This document shows positions 25,771 to 35,200 of a DNA stretch of 64,000 nt, piece by piece. This DNA is from Actinospineispora spinosispora DSM 44797. Lineage in GTDB: Bacteria > Actinomycetota > Actinomycetes > Mycobacteriales > Pseudonocardiaceae. Position 1 is the first letter of the stretch. The number at the start of each line of letters is the position of its first letter. The notes beneath the pieces are model-generated. The model searched no databases and was not told where the DNA came from. It saw only the letters and a program-made list of their open reading frames with translations. The DNA lies in the NCBI RefSeq assembly GCF_000429025.1, contig NZ_AUBB01000038.1, positions 1 to 64,000 of the forward strand, written 5' to 3'. Both the position numbers and the translations under genes were made by a program.

Positions 25771-26463
25771 GTGGAGTCGCAGGGTTTGTTGGCCGACCGC
25801 GCGCTGCTGGGTCGCACGAGCACGGCCGAGCGCGTCGGCGACATCCTGCGCACCCGGATCAGCGCCGGTTACTTCCCGCCCGGCGCGCGGCTGGCCGAAG
25901 AGGAGATCACCGAGGCGCTCGGGGTCTCCCGCAACACGCTGCGCGAGGCGTTCCGGCTGCTCACCCACGAGCGGCTGCTGATCCACGAGCTCAACCGAGG
26001 CATGTTCGTGCGGGTCCCGGACGTCGACGACGTGCACGATCTGTACGCGGTGCGCAAACACGTGCAGTGCTCCGTCGTGCGCACCGCGCCCACGAGTCCC
26101 GAACTACTGGCGCCGATCGCCGAGACGATCCGGGCGGGCAAGGTCGCGCTGGCCGAACAGAACTGGCAGGCGCTCGGCACCGCGGACATCTCGTTCCACG
26201 AGGAGATGGTCGCGCTCGCCGGCAGTGACCGGATCACCGAGCTGATGCGCGGTGTCCTGGCCGAGCTGCGGCTGGTCTTCCACGTGATGGACAACCCGCG
26301 CTGGTTCCACGAGCCGTACCTGGCGCGCAACGAGGAGATCCTCGACGCGCTGCGGGAGGGCAACGGGGCCCGCGCCGACGAGCTGCTCTACAAGTACCTC
26401 GACGACGCCGAACGGCAGCTGGTCGAGACCTACGTGCTGCGCCGCGCGGAACACGTCAAATGA
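25771..26463 (+). CDS. GntR-family regulator (FCD subfamily)
   Basis: This 230-residue regulator has an N-terminal winged helix with the GntR signature RISAGYFPPGARLAEEEITE followed by ALGVSRNTLREAFRLL, and a C-terminal all-helical FCD ligand-binding domain. FHEEMVALAGSDRITELM and a later histidine in NPRWFHEPYL fit the metal/ligand pocket of this group. It is coupled to pxpA (ATGA overlap) and lies opposite pxpB-pxpC, so it most likely controls the 5-oxoproline genes in response to the substrate or a product. Confidence 0.92.
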   Translation: MESQGLLADRALLGRTSTAERVGDILRTRISAGYFPPGARLAEEEITEALGVSRNTLREAFRLLTHERLLIHELNRGMFVRVPDVDDVHDLYAVRKHVQCSVVRTAPTSPELLAPIAETIRAGKVALAEQNWQALGTADISFHEEMVALAGSDRITELMRGVLAELRLVFHVMDNPRWFHEPYLARNEEILDALREGNGARADELLYKYLDDAERQLVETYVLRRAEHVK

Positions 26464-27227
26464 GCGACCTGGACCTGAACTCCGACCTCGCCGAAGGGTT
26501 CGGGGTCTGGCGCCTCGGCGACGACGAGGCGCTGCTGGAGGTCGTGACCTCGGCGAACGTGGCCTGCGGGTTCCACGCCGGGGACGCCTCGACGATGCGC
26601 AAGGTGTGCGCCGTCGCCGCGCGGCGGGGTGTCGCGGTCGGAGCGCAGGTGTCCTACCGGGACCTGGCCGGTTTCGGTCGCCGGTTCATCGAGGTGGACC
26701 CGGTCGAGCTGGCCGACGAGGTGCTCTACCAGATCGGCGCGCTGCAGGCCTTCGCCGCCGCCGCCGGGACCAGGGTCTCCTACGTCAAGCCGCACGGCGC
26801 GCTGTACAACGCGACGGTCCACCACGCGGTGCAGGCCGGCGCGGTCGTGGACGGTGTGCGCGCGTTCGGTGACCTGCCGGTGCTGGGGCTGCCCGGCTCG
26901 ACGCTGCTGGCCTCGGCGGAGAAGGCCGGGCTGGAGCCGGTCGAGGAGGCCTTTGCCGACCGCGGCTACACCCCCGAGGGCACGCTGGTGCCTCGATCCT
27001 CTCCCGATGCGTTGCTGACCAGCGCCGACCAGGTCGTGGAGCGGGCGCTGCGGCTGGCCTCGGACGGCGAGCTGGTGGCGGTCGACGGCACGGTCCTGCG
27101 GGTGTCGGCCCGCTCGCTGTGCCTGCACGGCGACACCGAGGGCGCGGTGGACCTGGCGCGAGCGGTCCGCTCGGCCCTCGACGCTCGCGGCGTCACTCTC
27201 GCTCCCTTCGCAGCTCAGACCCCGTGA
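26460..27227 (+). CDS. pxpA: 5-oxoprolinase subunit A (LamB/YcsF family)
   Basis: This 255-residue subunit of ATP-dependent 5-oxoprolinase has family hallmarks at the start (DLNSDLAEGFGVW), then SANVACGFHAGDASTMR, GAQVSYRDLAGFGRR, YVKPHGALYN, and LCLHGDTEGAVDLAR near the end. The ATG overlaps the GntR stop. The stop codon TGA is part of the palindrome at 27218-27269. The three pxp subunits are split over two divergent operons flanking a shared control region. Confidence 0.94.
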   Translation: MSDLDLNSDLAEGFGVWRLGDDEALLEVVTSANVACGFHAGDASTMRKVCAVAARRGVAVGAQVSYRDLAGFGRRFIEVDPVELADEVLYQIGALQAFAAAAGTRVSYVKPHGALYNATVHHAVQAGAVVDGVRAFGDLPVLGLPGSTLLASAEKAGLEPVEEAFADRGYTPEGTLVPRSSPDALLTSADQVVERALRLASDGELVAVDGTVLRVSARSLCLHGDTEGAVDLARAVRSALDARGVTLAPFAAQTP

Positions 27228-27269
27228 GTGGCGAGTGGTCCCCTGGGACCACTCGCCACTCACGGGGTC
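27218..27269. terminator. GTGAGTG-type palindrome overlapping the pxpA stop
   Basis: Perfect 25-base arms (27218-27242 and 27245-27269) flank CT. It contains the pxpA stop codon (TGA at 27225-27227) and extends past the gene, so it should terminate the GntR-pxpA transcript. It is the longest GTGAGTG-type element in the window. Confidence 0.8.
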
Positions 27270-27428
27270 TTTCGCCTGGACGATTGCACGGGTGCGGACA
27301 CCTGTTCGGCATGCCTACGTGGGGAAGAGAGTATCGAGGCATTGCCAGATCGTCGAACAATCCCCTACCATCTGCCCACCGCTGCAATCCACGTCACACC
27401 TCGGGAGGGTGATCGCGGTGAGCGACTC

Positions 27429-27782
27429 ATGAGCACCCGGTTCACGATCGGTGAGCTGGCCGCCAAGACCGGACTGACGCAGCACACGCTGAGGTACTAC
27501 GAGAACGCCGGGTTGCTCCTCGACATCTCGCGTCGGTCGAACGGTCGCCGGGTGTACTTCACGGGCGACCTCGAGCGCGCGATCCTGCTGACGAAGCTGC
27601 GCTCCAGCGGCATGTCGATCGCCGAGCTCCGGCAGTTCGTGGAGATGTCCATGTCCGACGGCGTGGATGCGGCCACTCGACGGGAGACGCTGCGGAACTG
27701 TCGACGACAGATCGCGGAGCGGATCGACCGGCTGCGGGAAGCGCTGGAGGCCGTGACCGAGCTGTGCGACGAGGATGAGTAG
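27429..27782 (+). CDS. MerR-family transcriptional regulator
   Basis: This 117-residue regulator has the MerR winged helix (FTIGELAAKTGLTQHTLRYY, then ENAGLL) and a long dimerisation helix (RRETLRNCRRQIAERIDRL). MSIAELRQFVEM is the helix that usually precedes it. The C-terminus is short and acidic (LCDEDE) without cysteines typical of metal sensors, so the ligand is unknown. The ATG at 27429 begins just before the conserved domain. It is followed by a small Cys-rich ORF, possibly in one operon. Confidence 0.92.
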   Translation: MSTRFTIGELAAKTGLTQHTLRYYENAGLLLDISRRSNGRRVYFTGDLERAILLTKLRSSGMSIAELRQFVEMSMSDGVDAATRRETLRNCRRQIAERIDRLREALEAVTELCDEDE

Positions 27783-27792
27783 GACAGCGCGG

Positions 27793-27987
27793 ATGCCCGC
27801 TCGCGAAGCGCGGTTCGTCGCGCCGGGGGACATCAAGCCGTGCTGCGCGAACCCTGGGTGTGCGAACCAGGTCCCGCCGGCCCCGGGCCGCGTGCGGCTC
27901 TACTGCGGAAGGGCGTGTCGTATTCAGGCGCGCCAGGTTCGGATCGTCGCGCGCCGAGGCGATCGTGAGGGGTGCGGACGACCCTGA
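27793..27987 (+). CDS. Small Cys-rich protein, putative zinc ribbon
   Basis: This protein has about 64 residues with PCCANPGCANQ and then LYCGRACRIQAR, a two-knuckle Cys pattern that would bind one zinc ion. The same arrangement (CALPGCSQP and YCGREHRKAAY) occurs in the small ORF at 47704-47919, so the two are likely paralogous. AGGA lies eight bases before the ATG at 27793; an ATG at 27775 overlapping the MerR stop is an alternative start. It may bind nucleic acid or act with the MerR protein. The function is unknown. Confidence 0.55.
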   Translation: MPAREARFVAPGDIKPCCANPGCANQVPPAPGRVRLYCGRACRIQARQVRIVARRGDREGCGRP

Positions 27988-27991
27988 GCGC

Positions 27992-28384
27992 TCACGAGGT
28001 GTAGTCGGCCTCGGTGACCGCTGGGCCCCACTCGGGCTGGGTGCCGTCGGCCGCGATCTCCTCGATCGCCAGGTGGGTCATGAACGTCGTCGGACCCGCG
28101 CCGTGCCAGTGCCATTCGCCGGCCAGGATGCGCACCGCGTCACCCGCGCGGATCGTCTCGACGGGTTCACCGCGCCGCTGCACCCGGCCCTCGCCGTCGG
28201 TCACGACGAGGACCTGACCCACCGGGTGGCTGTGCCAGGCGGTCCGGGCGCCCGGCGCGAACCGGACGCTGTCGACCGCGATGTGCAGGTCGGAGTCGGG
28301 GGCGGCGAGTTCGTCGATCCAGGCGGGTCCGGAGATCCATTGCGTGGGCGCCGTAGTGGTGGCTCGGGCTCGGGTGATGTCCAT
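27992..28384 (-). CDS. Cupin-domain protein
   Basis: This 130-residue single-domain cupin has the two metal-binding motifs: GARTAWHSHPVGQVLVVTDG with His-His, and GDAVRILAGEWHWHGAGP with further histidines. Proteins of this kind accompany carboxymuconolactone-decarboxylase-like enzymes and oxidoreductases near ECF41 sigma factors. Here it is the third gene after an FAD oxidoreductase and an ECF41 sigma factor, with only 24 bases between. Substrate and catalytic activity are unknown. Confidence 0.88.
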   Translation of the reverse strand: MDITRARATTTAPTQWISGPAWIDELAAPDSDLHIAVDSVRFAPGARTAWHSHPVGQVLVVTDGEGRVQRRGEPVETIRAGDAVRILAGEWHWHGAGPTTFMTHLAIEEIAADGTQPEWGPAVTEADYTS

Positions 28385-28408
28385 GGCAAGTACTGTACAT
28401 ACTAATAG
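28385..28408 (-). promoter_or_regulatory. A/T-rich spacer upstream of the cupin gene
   Basis: The 24 bases between the sigma factor stop and the cupin ATG are strikingly A/T-rich and, on the minus strand, include AGTATGTACAGTACT, with AGTA and TACT as inverted half-sites. It could be an operator or an internal promoter. Confidence 0.4.
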
Positions 28409-29308
28409 TTACAGTTGTCGACGGACCGTTCTGGTCGACACAGCATGCAGCTTGTCCGGGTTGGCGACGTTGTGGATGGCGGCGATCCGGCCGTCGGCGT
28501 CCAGGTCGAGCGTGAGTGTGGCGATGACGCGCCCGCCACCGGTGAACACGATCCCCGGAGTGGCGTTGAGCTCGACCAGCTCCACGGACATGTCCGAGGG
28601 CTCCACTCCCTGGTAGGGGCGTGCGGCGACGCCGGCGAACCACGCCGCGACCCGCTCCGCGCCGAGCACCGGGCGCATGGCCTGGCGCACCTTGCCGCCG
28701 CCGTCGGTCCACAGCGCGACCTCCGGCGCGAGCAGCTCCAACAGGGTGTTGAGATCACCGCCGGCCGCGGCCGCGAGGAACCGCCGCGTGGTCTCCCGCT
28801 GCCGCGCGGGGTCGATGTGCAGCCGGGGTCGGCGGGCCTGGACGTGCTTGCGGGCACGGTGCGCGGTCTGGCGCACCGCGTCCTCGGAACGATCGACGGC
28901 CTCGGCGATCTCGGCGGAGGAGAAGCCGAACACCTCCTTCAGCACGAACACCGCGCGCTCCAGCGGGCTCAGCGTCTCCAGCACCACCAGCATGGCGATC
29001 GACACCGATTCCGAGGCAACGGCGGGATCGGTCGAATCGGTGCTGGTCAGGATCGGTTCGGGCAGCCACGGGCCGACGTAGGCCTCGCGCCTGCTCCGGA
29101 TCGACCGCAGCCGGTCCATAGCCGTGTTCGTCACGATCCGCACCAGGTAGGCCTTCGGGTCGGCGACCTGGGACCGGTCCGCACCCGACCATTTCAACCA
29201 GCTGTCCTGCACCGCGTCCTCGGCGTCGGCAGCAGTGCCCAGGATGCGGTAGGCCACCGAGAACAGCAGGTTGCGGTACTCGGCGTAGACCTGCTCCGGG
29301 CTGGTCAT
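28409..29308 (-). CDS. ECF41-type RNA polymerase sigma factor (SigJ-like)
   Basis: This 299-residue extracytoplasmic-function sigma factor has region 2 (YRNLLFSVAYRILGTAADAE), region 4 (LSPLERAVFVLKEVFGFSSA) and a SnoaL-like C-terminal extension. It carries the three motifs that define ECF41: WLPEP in the linker (81-85), DGGGK (202-206) and NPDKL (283-287). In this group the extension, not an anti-sigma factor, controls activity. The ATG at 29308 overlaps the stop of the FAD oxidoreductase gene, its expected regulatory target. The neighbouring cupin also fits the known ECF41 context. Confidence 0.94.
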   Translation of the reverse strand: MTSPEQVYAEYRNLLFSVAYRILGTAADAEDAVQDSWLKWSGADRSQVADPKAYLVRIVTNTAMDRLRSIRSRREAYVGPWLPEPILTSTDSTDPAVASESVSIAMLVVLETLSPLERAVFVLKEVFGFSSAEIAEAVDRSEDAVRQTAHRARKHVQARRPRLHIDPARQRETTRRFLAAAAGGDLNTLLELLAPEVALWTDGGGKVRQAMRPVLGAERVAAWFAGVAARPYQGVEPSDMSVELVELNATPGIVFTGGGRVIATLTLDLDADGRIAAIHNVANPDKLHAVSTRTVRRQL

Positions 29309-30471
29309 CGTGTGTACCGCCCGCCTCGGCGCCACGCGAACGACCCCGAAGAGGGCAGCCTGCGCATGCGCTGGAACGACGGCCACGGTGCCGAACTCAC
29401 CGTCTCCTTGTACCAGACCGCCGGCCCGCCGGTCAGGCAGAAGCGTTTCGGGCTGTCGTCGGGGTGGGTGAACTGGATGACCGCGTCCCGCCGCCCCAGG
29501 CTCACCGGCGCGTGCAGGTAGCCGAAGCGGAACGGCTTGGGCCGGCGGCCGCTCAGCTCGCGGGTGATCGACAGCGCGGTGTGCACCCCGGTCGGCATCC
29601 CGCCCTGGCAGGTGCCGTGCATGAGGCCGTAACCCTGGTGCACGGCCGCGGCGTCGCCGACCGCGTAGACGCCCCGGTGCGACACCGACCGCAGCGTGGA
29701 GTCGGTGAGGATGCGGCCCCGGTCGTCGGTGTCGATCCCGGCGGCCGAGGGCAGCGGCGAGACCCGCACGCCGCTGGTCCACAGCACCGCGTCGGCCGGG
29801 ATCGCGTCCTCACCGAGCAGGTCCACCGAGTCCGGCGTCACCTTGGCGATCTCCGCGAGCCGGATCTCGACGCCCAGCCTGCGCAGCGCCTCCCGCAGGT
29901 ACGCCTGGGCCTTCGCGCCCAGCGTCGCGCCGGGCTCCTGCCTGCCGACCAGGACGACCCGCAGGCCCGCATGCTGCTCGGCGATCTCGGCGGCGGCCTC
30001 GACCCCGGTCAGTCCGCTGCCGCACACGACGACGGTGCCGGTGCCCTGCTCGTCCAGCTCGCGGAGCCGCCGGGCCAGCAGCTCGGCGCCGTGGGCGCCG
30101 TCGAACGTGTGGGAGTGCTCGTCCGCGCCGGGCACCGAGGTCGTGTCGGCGACCGAGCCCAGCGCGTAGACGAGCGTGTCGTACTCCAGCACCCGCTCGT
30201 CGTCGACCCGGACCGTGCCAGCGCCGGCGTCGATGCCGGTCACCCAGCCGCGCTCGAACCTGACGCCGCTACCGTCCAGCAGCGCCGGGATGCGCAGGTC
30301 GGCCAGCTGCTGACCGGCGCCGGCCTGGTGCAGGCGCAGCCGTTCTGTGAACCGGTCCGACGCGCTGACCAGCGTGATCTCCACGTCGTCGCGTCGCTTG
30401 GTGCGTGCGGCCAGGCTCACCGTCGTGGTCAGTCCGGCGTAGCCCGCTCCCAGGATGACGATCTTGTGCAT
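29305..30471 (-). CDS. FAD-dependent NAD(P)H oxidoreductase (NDH-2-like)
   Basis: This 388-residue pyridine nucleotide-disulfide family flavoprotein has an N-terminal FAD site IVILGAGYAGLTTTVSL, an NAD(P) site VVVCGSGLTGVEAAAEIA in the middle, and VYAVGDAAAVHQGYG near the C-terminus, which binds the FAD ribityl chain. No redox disulfide is present, so it is closer to type II NADH dehydrogenases than to disulfide reductases. The ATG at 30471 follows GAGAGGA. It is first in an operon with the ECF41 sigma factor, probably its autoregulated target. Confidence 0.92.
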   Translation of the reverse strand: MHKIVILGAGYAGLTTTVSLAARTKRRDDVEITLVSASDRFTERLRLHQAGAGQQLADLRIPALLDGSGVRFERGWVTGIDAGAGTVRVDDERVLEYDTLVYALGSVADTTSVPGADEHSHTFDGAHGAELLARRLRELDEQGTGTVVVCGSGLTGVEAAAEIAEQHAGLRVVLVGRQEPGATLGAKAQAYLREALRRLGVEIRLAEIAKVTPDSVDLLGEDAIPADAVLWTSGVRVSPLPSAAGIDTDDRGRILTDSTLRSVSHRGVYAVGDAAAVHQGYGLMHGTCQGGMPTGVHTALSITRELSGRRPKPFRFGYLHAPVSLGRRDAVIQFTHPDDSPKRFCLTGGPAVWYKETVSSAPWPSFQRMRRLPSSGSFAWRRGGRYTR

Positions 30472-30510
30472 CGGATTCCGTCCTCTCCATCGTGTGCTGA
30501 TGGACCCCCA

Positions 30511-30538
30511 GACGGAAGCCGGGGCCGAGAGCGTGAGG
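30511..30538 (-). promoter_or_regulatory. Possible ECF41-type promoter upstream of the oxidoreductase-sigma operon
   Basis: On the minus strand CCTCACG and CGTC are separated by 17 bases, ending about 40 bases before the oxidoreductase ATG. The published ECF41 consensus is of the TGTCACA/CGTC type, and only the TCAC core matches here, so the assignment is tentative. Confidence 0.3.
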
Positions 30539-30557
30539 TCGAGTGACGACCGTCACG

Positions 30558-31664
30558 TCACCGGTGATAGGTGTAGCTCTCACCCGTGTAGCGGCCCCTC
30601 GGGTTGATCACCGGGTACCAGAGCGCCCGCGGGTCGAGGACCGTCTCCAGGTCGTCCGTGAGGTGGGCACAGTCCGGGTGGCCGGAGTCGAGCGCCTGCC
30701 GCAGGGCCGCGCGGGCGCCGTCGATGTCGCCCTGCTTCTTGAGCAGGAGCCCGAGGTTCGTCGCGGCCATCGGCAGCTGGTCGGGGTGGCCCGAGCTGAT
30801 GGCGCGATGGAACGCGGTGGTCGCGCCGGACACGTCGCCGCTCCGCATGAGGAGTACGCCGAGGTTGGTCGCGGCCATCGGCGCGTAGTCGGGATGCTCG
30901 CGCTCGATGACCAGCCGGTACGCCGCGCACGCGCTCTCGACGTCGTGGTCCTGGCTCTCGAGGCCGCGCACGAGGTCGGCGAAGCCGGAGCCCAGCACCA
31001 GCCGGTGGGCCTCGCGTACGGCGGCGACCTCAGCGTGCTCGGCGAACAGGGCGTCCAGGTTCTTCCACGCGGCGTGACGCACATCGGGGTGACCGGAGGA
31101 GATCGCCCGCTGATAGGCGTCCGCCGCACCCGCCGTGTCGCCGTGCGCGGCCAGCAGTACTGCCAGGTTGTTCCACGCCCTGGGTTCCTCGTCCCGATGC
31201 CCGGAGTCGATCGCCCGCCGGTAGGCGGCACGGGCGCTGTCGACGTCGCCCTGCTCGGCGAACAGCTCACCCAGGTTGCCCGAGGCGGCCGGGCCGTAGG
31301 TCGGGTCGTCGGAGTCGGCCGCGAGCCGGTACGCGGCGCACGCCCCGGGAACATCGCCCTGGTCGTGCAGCAGCCGTCCCAGGTTGAACGCGGAAATGGG
31401 TGCGTAGAGGGGATAGCCCGACTCGGCACCGCACCGGAACGCCGCCTGTGCCGCCGCCGTCTCACCATGCTCCAGCAGCATCATCCCCAGGTTGTTGGCG
31501 GCGAGCGACGAATAGTGCACGTCGTCGGAGTCAATGGCCAGCTGGTATGCGGCCCGAGCGCCCGCGACGTCCCCCGAACGCTCCAGCTCGGCCCCACGCT
31601 GGTAGGAGCCCCGCGCTGTCACGGGTCCCCGCCGTCTCCATCGCACCCGCCCATCCTGCAGCAC
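30558..31664 (-). CDS. Tetratricopeptide/Sel1-like repeat protein
   Basis: This 368-residue protein consists almost entirely of about nine helical repeats of ~36 residues with the consensus YxxAIxSGHPDxxPxAxxNLG and a GDxxGAxAAY turn. Such proteins are protein-binding scaffolds. The repeats are so regular that they probably arose by recent duplication. The last 30 residues (RALWYPVINPRGRYTGESYT) lie outside the repeats. A GTG at 31622 is an alternative start directly before the first repeat. It lies 87 bases downstream of the giant gene in the same direction, so a link with that gene is possible. Confidence 0.8.
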   Translation of the reverse strand: MLQDGRVRWRRRGPVTARGSYQRGAELERSGDVAGARAAYQLAIDSDDVHYSSLAANNLGMMLLEHGETAAAQAAFRCGAESGYPLYAPISAFNLGRLLHDQGDVPGACAAYRLAADSDDPTYGPAASGNLGELFAEQGDVDSARAAYRRAIDSGHRDEEPRAWNNLAVLLAAHGDTAGAADAYQRAISSGHPDVRHAAWKNLDALFAEHAEVAAVREAHRLVLGSGFADLVRGLESQDHDVESACAAYRLVIEREHPDYAPMAATNLGVLLMRSGDVSGATTAFHRAISSGHPDQLPMAATNLGLLLKKQGDIDGARAALRQALDSGHPDCAHLTDDLETVLDPRALWYPVINPRGRYTGESYTYHR

Positions 31665-31689
31665 ACCATCCCCGTTCCGCGCGCGCGAA

Positions 31690-31757
31690 TCATGATCATC
31701 ACCGCCTCACGGCTGATTGCGGGCCCGAAAACAGCCCTCAGGCGGTGGTGATCATGA
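31690..31757. terminator. Long imperfect palindrome overlapping the giant gene's stop
   Basis: Arms of 26 bases (31690-31715 and 31732-31757) with three mismatches start TCATGATCA and flank a 16-base loop. The stop codon of the giant gene lies in the right arm, so the hairpin should terminate its transcript. Confidence 0.7.
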
Positions 31758-32210
31758 CGGGATCAGGGACAGGGCGTCGCGCAGGGCCTCGGGGGAGAGG
31801 GGGGTGTCGTAGCCGGCGGGGCGGCGGCGACCCAGTTCGGTGGCCAGCACGGCGCGCAGGGTCTGCTGGGTGTGCCGGCCCAGCAGGTGGGGGTAGTGCG
31901 ACATCAGGTGATCGGCCAGCAGCGCCACCATGACCCCCTCGGCGAAGCTCTCCTCGGCCGCCGCGGCAGGGGAGGTGCTGTGGGCGTGCGGGGCGAGGAT
32001 GCCGGCGCGGAGCATCGCCCGGGGCAGCCGCAGCCCGGTCGACCGGCGGATCGCTCGTACGGCGATGTGGCTCAGTTCGTGCCAGGCGAGCATGCGGGCC
32101 GCGAGCGGTCGCGGCGCGGTCCGGGGCAACGTCACGCCCGCGACGGCGAGCGCCGCCTCCAGACGAGCCGCGTACCAGCGGATTCCCGTGACGTCGAAGC
32201 GGATCCTCGG
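31752..32210 (-). other. C-terminal gluzincin-like domain of the giant protein
   Basis: HELSH (32067-32081) is followed after about 40 residues by AEESFAEG, which supplies a candidate third zinc ligand Glu. The arrangement fits a gluzincin-type metallopeptidase. It forms the C-terminal end of the protein, the place where polymorphic toxins carry their effector domain. Confidence 0.6.
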
Positions 32211-35200
32211 CCGTCCGAAGCCGCGCTCGGTCCACGCGGCGGCCCGGTTCGTGGGGTCGCGGCCCCAATGGATGCGCCGGTCCAGCCTGCCTAGTTCGGC
32301 ACGCAGCTCCCGTCGGGCGGCGGGCCCCAGCGGGCCGAGTCCGGCGAGTGCGCCGTCGAACCACGGCACCTCGTCCAGAACGGCGCGTTCCTCGGCGTTC
32401 GCGCCGGTGAACCAGGTGGGCGTCCGGGTGAGGGCCGTGCGCAGCAGGCGGACGATCGGTCCGGGCCGCGTGGTGATGCCGTGCCGGGCGAAGGCCTGCG
32501 CGCCGAGCACGTAGGCGGCGCGGTTCTCGGCCCGGGTGAGGCCTCGGTGGTAATGGCCGCTGCGAGTGTCGAGATGCCGCAGGACCAGGTGCCCGTGCCC
32601 ACGCACCTCGGCGCTGCCCGCGGCGAGGACGACGTCACGGCCGCCGGCAGGCACCGGGTGGTGGATGAATACCCGCCGACCGTGGATCCGCCCGTGCGGG
32701 GCGGACACCCACAGCGAGCCGTCCTCCCGCACCACCCAGAGCACCACGGAATGTGCGGCCATGATCTCGGCGGCTTCCGGCGTGCCGACCCTGGCCTGGA
32801 CGACGTGGGCGTGGAACGCGTCGCCCAGCTCGTCGCGCAGCCGCTCCGGGAACCGGTTGACCCGGCGGGGAGCGGTGGCGATCGTCCGTGCCCACCGCGC
32901 GTCGTCCGGCGCCGTGACCGGGGGCAGCCGCGCTCTGCCCAGGGCTCTGACCAGCAACGGAACGCCGATTATCAGCACCCCGACGACCGTGAGCAGGACC
33001 CAGGGATGGGATCGCAGCTGCTCGATCCACGGCGCGTCGCCGAGACTGGCCAGACCGAGCGGCAGCGCGGCCCACCGGGTGTGGTTCGCGGGTGGTGCCC
33101 GGATCGCAGCGGTGGTGTCCGCGATGAGCTGCAGTGCTCGCTCGGGTGCGTCGCGGACCTGTTCGGGCAGGCGGGAGACCCGGTGCAGGGCGGTGTCGAA
33201 GTCGAAGGGCTGATCGGGGTCGCGCACCGACTCGACGAGCGCGTCCACCAGCTCCCTGACCGCCGCCAGGTACAGCGGGTCGCGCGCCACGGTGGTGCGC
33301 AGCTCCTCGACCGGATGGTGGAAGGACCGCAGCTCGCCGCTCAGCCGGACGACGTCCGAGCGGTGGAGGTGGTAGCCGTCGAACCAGGCCGGCGCGTCGA
33401 CGGTGATCAGCCCGGCGGTCGCCGACGGGGTCGCACCGAACCGGAAGCCGAGCTCCGGCCCGAACCGGTCCAGCACGTCGAACGCCGATTCCAGCTGGTG
33501 GCGGTGCAGGTCGGTGACCACCGCGTCCGGGACGCCGGCCAGCGCGGTGAGCGCGGCCCGAAGCTCGGGGAGGAACCCGGCGACGTCCCGCTCCCCGGTG
33601 ATCAGCTCCTGTGCGCGGTGGACGAACTCCAGCTCGGGGCGGGCGCCGGGCATCGCGGCGACGGCGTCCGGGCCGGCCAGGCCCCGGGTGCCGCGCCGAG
33701 CAGGCGTGAACAGTTCCAGGATGGCGAGGACCACCGGCTCGGGGTGGTAGTACAGGTAGCCGGTCAGCGCGGTGACCTTGGCGGTGGGACCGCCGTGCCG
33801 GTCGTGTGCCGCCCAGTCGTGCAGCCGGTCGGTGTAGACCGAGCGCAGCACGTCCGGCAGGTGGTACAGCTGGACGTCGGTCAGCGCCGGGTACGCGGCG
33901 ATGATGTGGCGCGTCAGCAACAGCATCGCCAGGCCGTGCGCGAACCGTTCGGTCTCCATCCGTTCCGCCGTGGTCAGCCCGCCGGTCGGGATCGCGAACG
34001 GCATGGACAGCCCGGTGGCGAAGGCCCGGCGCGCCACCAGGTCGATGTCCCGCGACCGGCCGGCGCCCAGGGCGTGCTGCAGCACGTGGGCCAGCTCGTG
34101 CCACAGCAGCAGCCGCCACCCCAGGTCGGCGGCCTGCTCCTCGCTGAGCGGATGCCCGAGCAGCCGGAACACCTCGGCCACGTCGCCGGTGAAGCCCTCC
34201 CTGGACACCCAGAGCCGCAGGTCGGGAAGAACGTCGGTTCCGCCGGTCCAGGACTGGACGAAGCTGACCGGCTCCTCCGACCAGTAGCTGTGCTCCAGCA
34301 CCCGGTGCAGCAGGGCGTCGAGTGCCCGACGGGTGCGATCGTCGTGCGGCAGTTTCGAGGTGAGCGCGAAGAACTCGCTGACCAGGGTGAGGACACGGGT
34401 GCCGTCGCCGCCGTCGTCCCGGATCCGTTCGCCGGTGTCCTTCTCCGGCAGGGTCCGCGCCTCGGACCCGTCCGCCCTCGGCGCCGGACCGCCGACCGGC
34501 TCGGCCGGCACGTAGTGGACGTCCGAGTTCGTGAGCCGCAGCCGGGGATCGGCCGCGATGGCATTCCTGACCAGCTTCTCGGCCGGATCGCCGAGGACGG
34601 CCAGCAGCCCGGCGAGAGGGCGGGACCGGTCTGTCCGCGACCGCACGTCGCTCACCAGCAACGCCGCCACCTCGGCGCGCAGCAGCAGCTCGACGTCGAC
34701 CGGGTTCCTCGCGCTGACCGACGCCCGGAACCGTGCCGCCGCGACCAGCGCCACCAGCGCCGCGTCATCGGCGACCAGCGGGCCGCCGTGGCGTACGGCG
34801 GCCACGATGTCGGCGGTGTCGTCGGCATGGTTGAAGCCGAGGTGGTTGCGGGCGTGCTCGTTGCCGAGGCGGTGGAAGAACTCCTCGTGCTCCAGCAGCC
34901 GCCACCACATGCCGGCCGCCCTGACCCGCCGCGCCATCGGGGCGAAGACGACGGTCAGGTCGCGTTCGGCCCAGTAGTAGCCGACCAGCCGGTCGGGCAG
35001 GTCGGCCAGCTCGGCGTCGGCGAGCACCGCCCGGACCTCGCGGGTCAGCGGAATCTCCCACACCCCGGGACCACGCGCCGGGTCCCGGACCTGCCCGTGC
35101 TCGGCCAGCCGGGGCAACGCGTCCTCGAAGCGGTCCTGCTCGCCCTCGCGCCACACCCCGTCCAGCACGGCGCCCGAGTGCCGGTCGAGGGCCCGCACGG

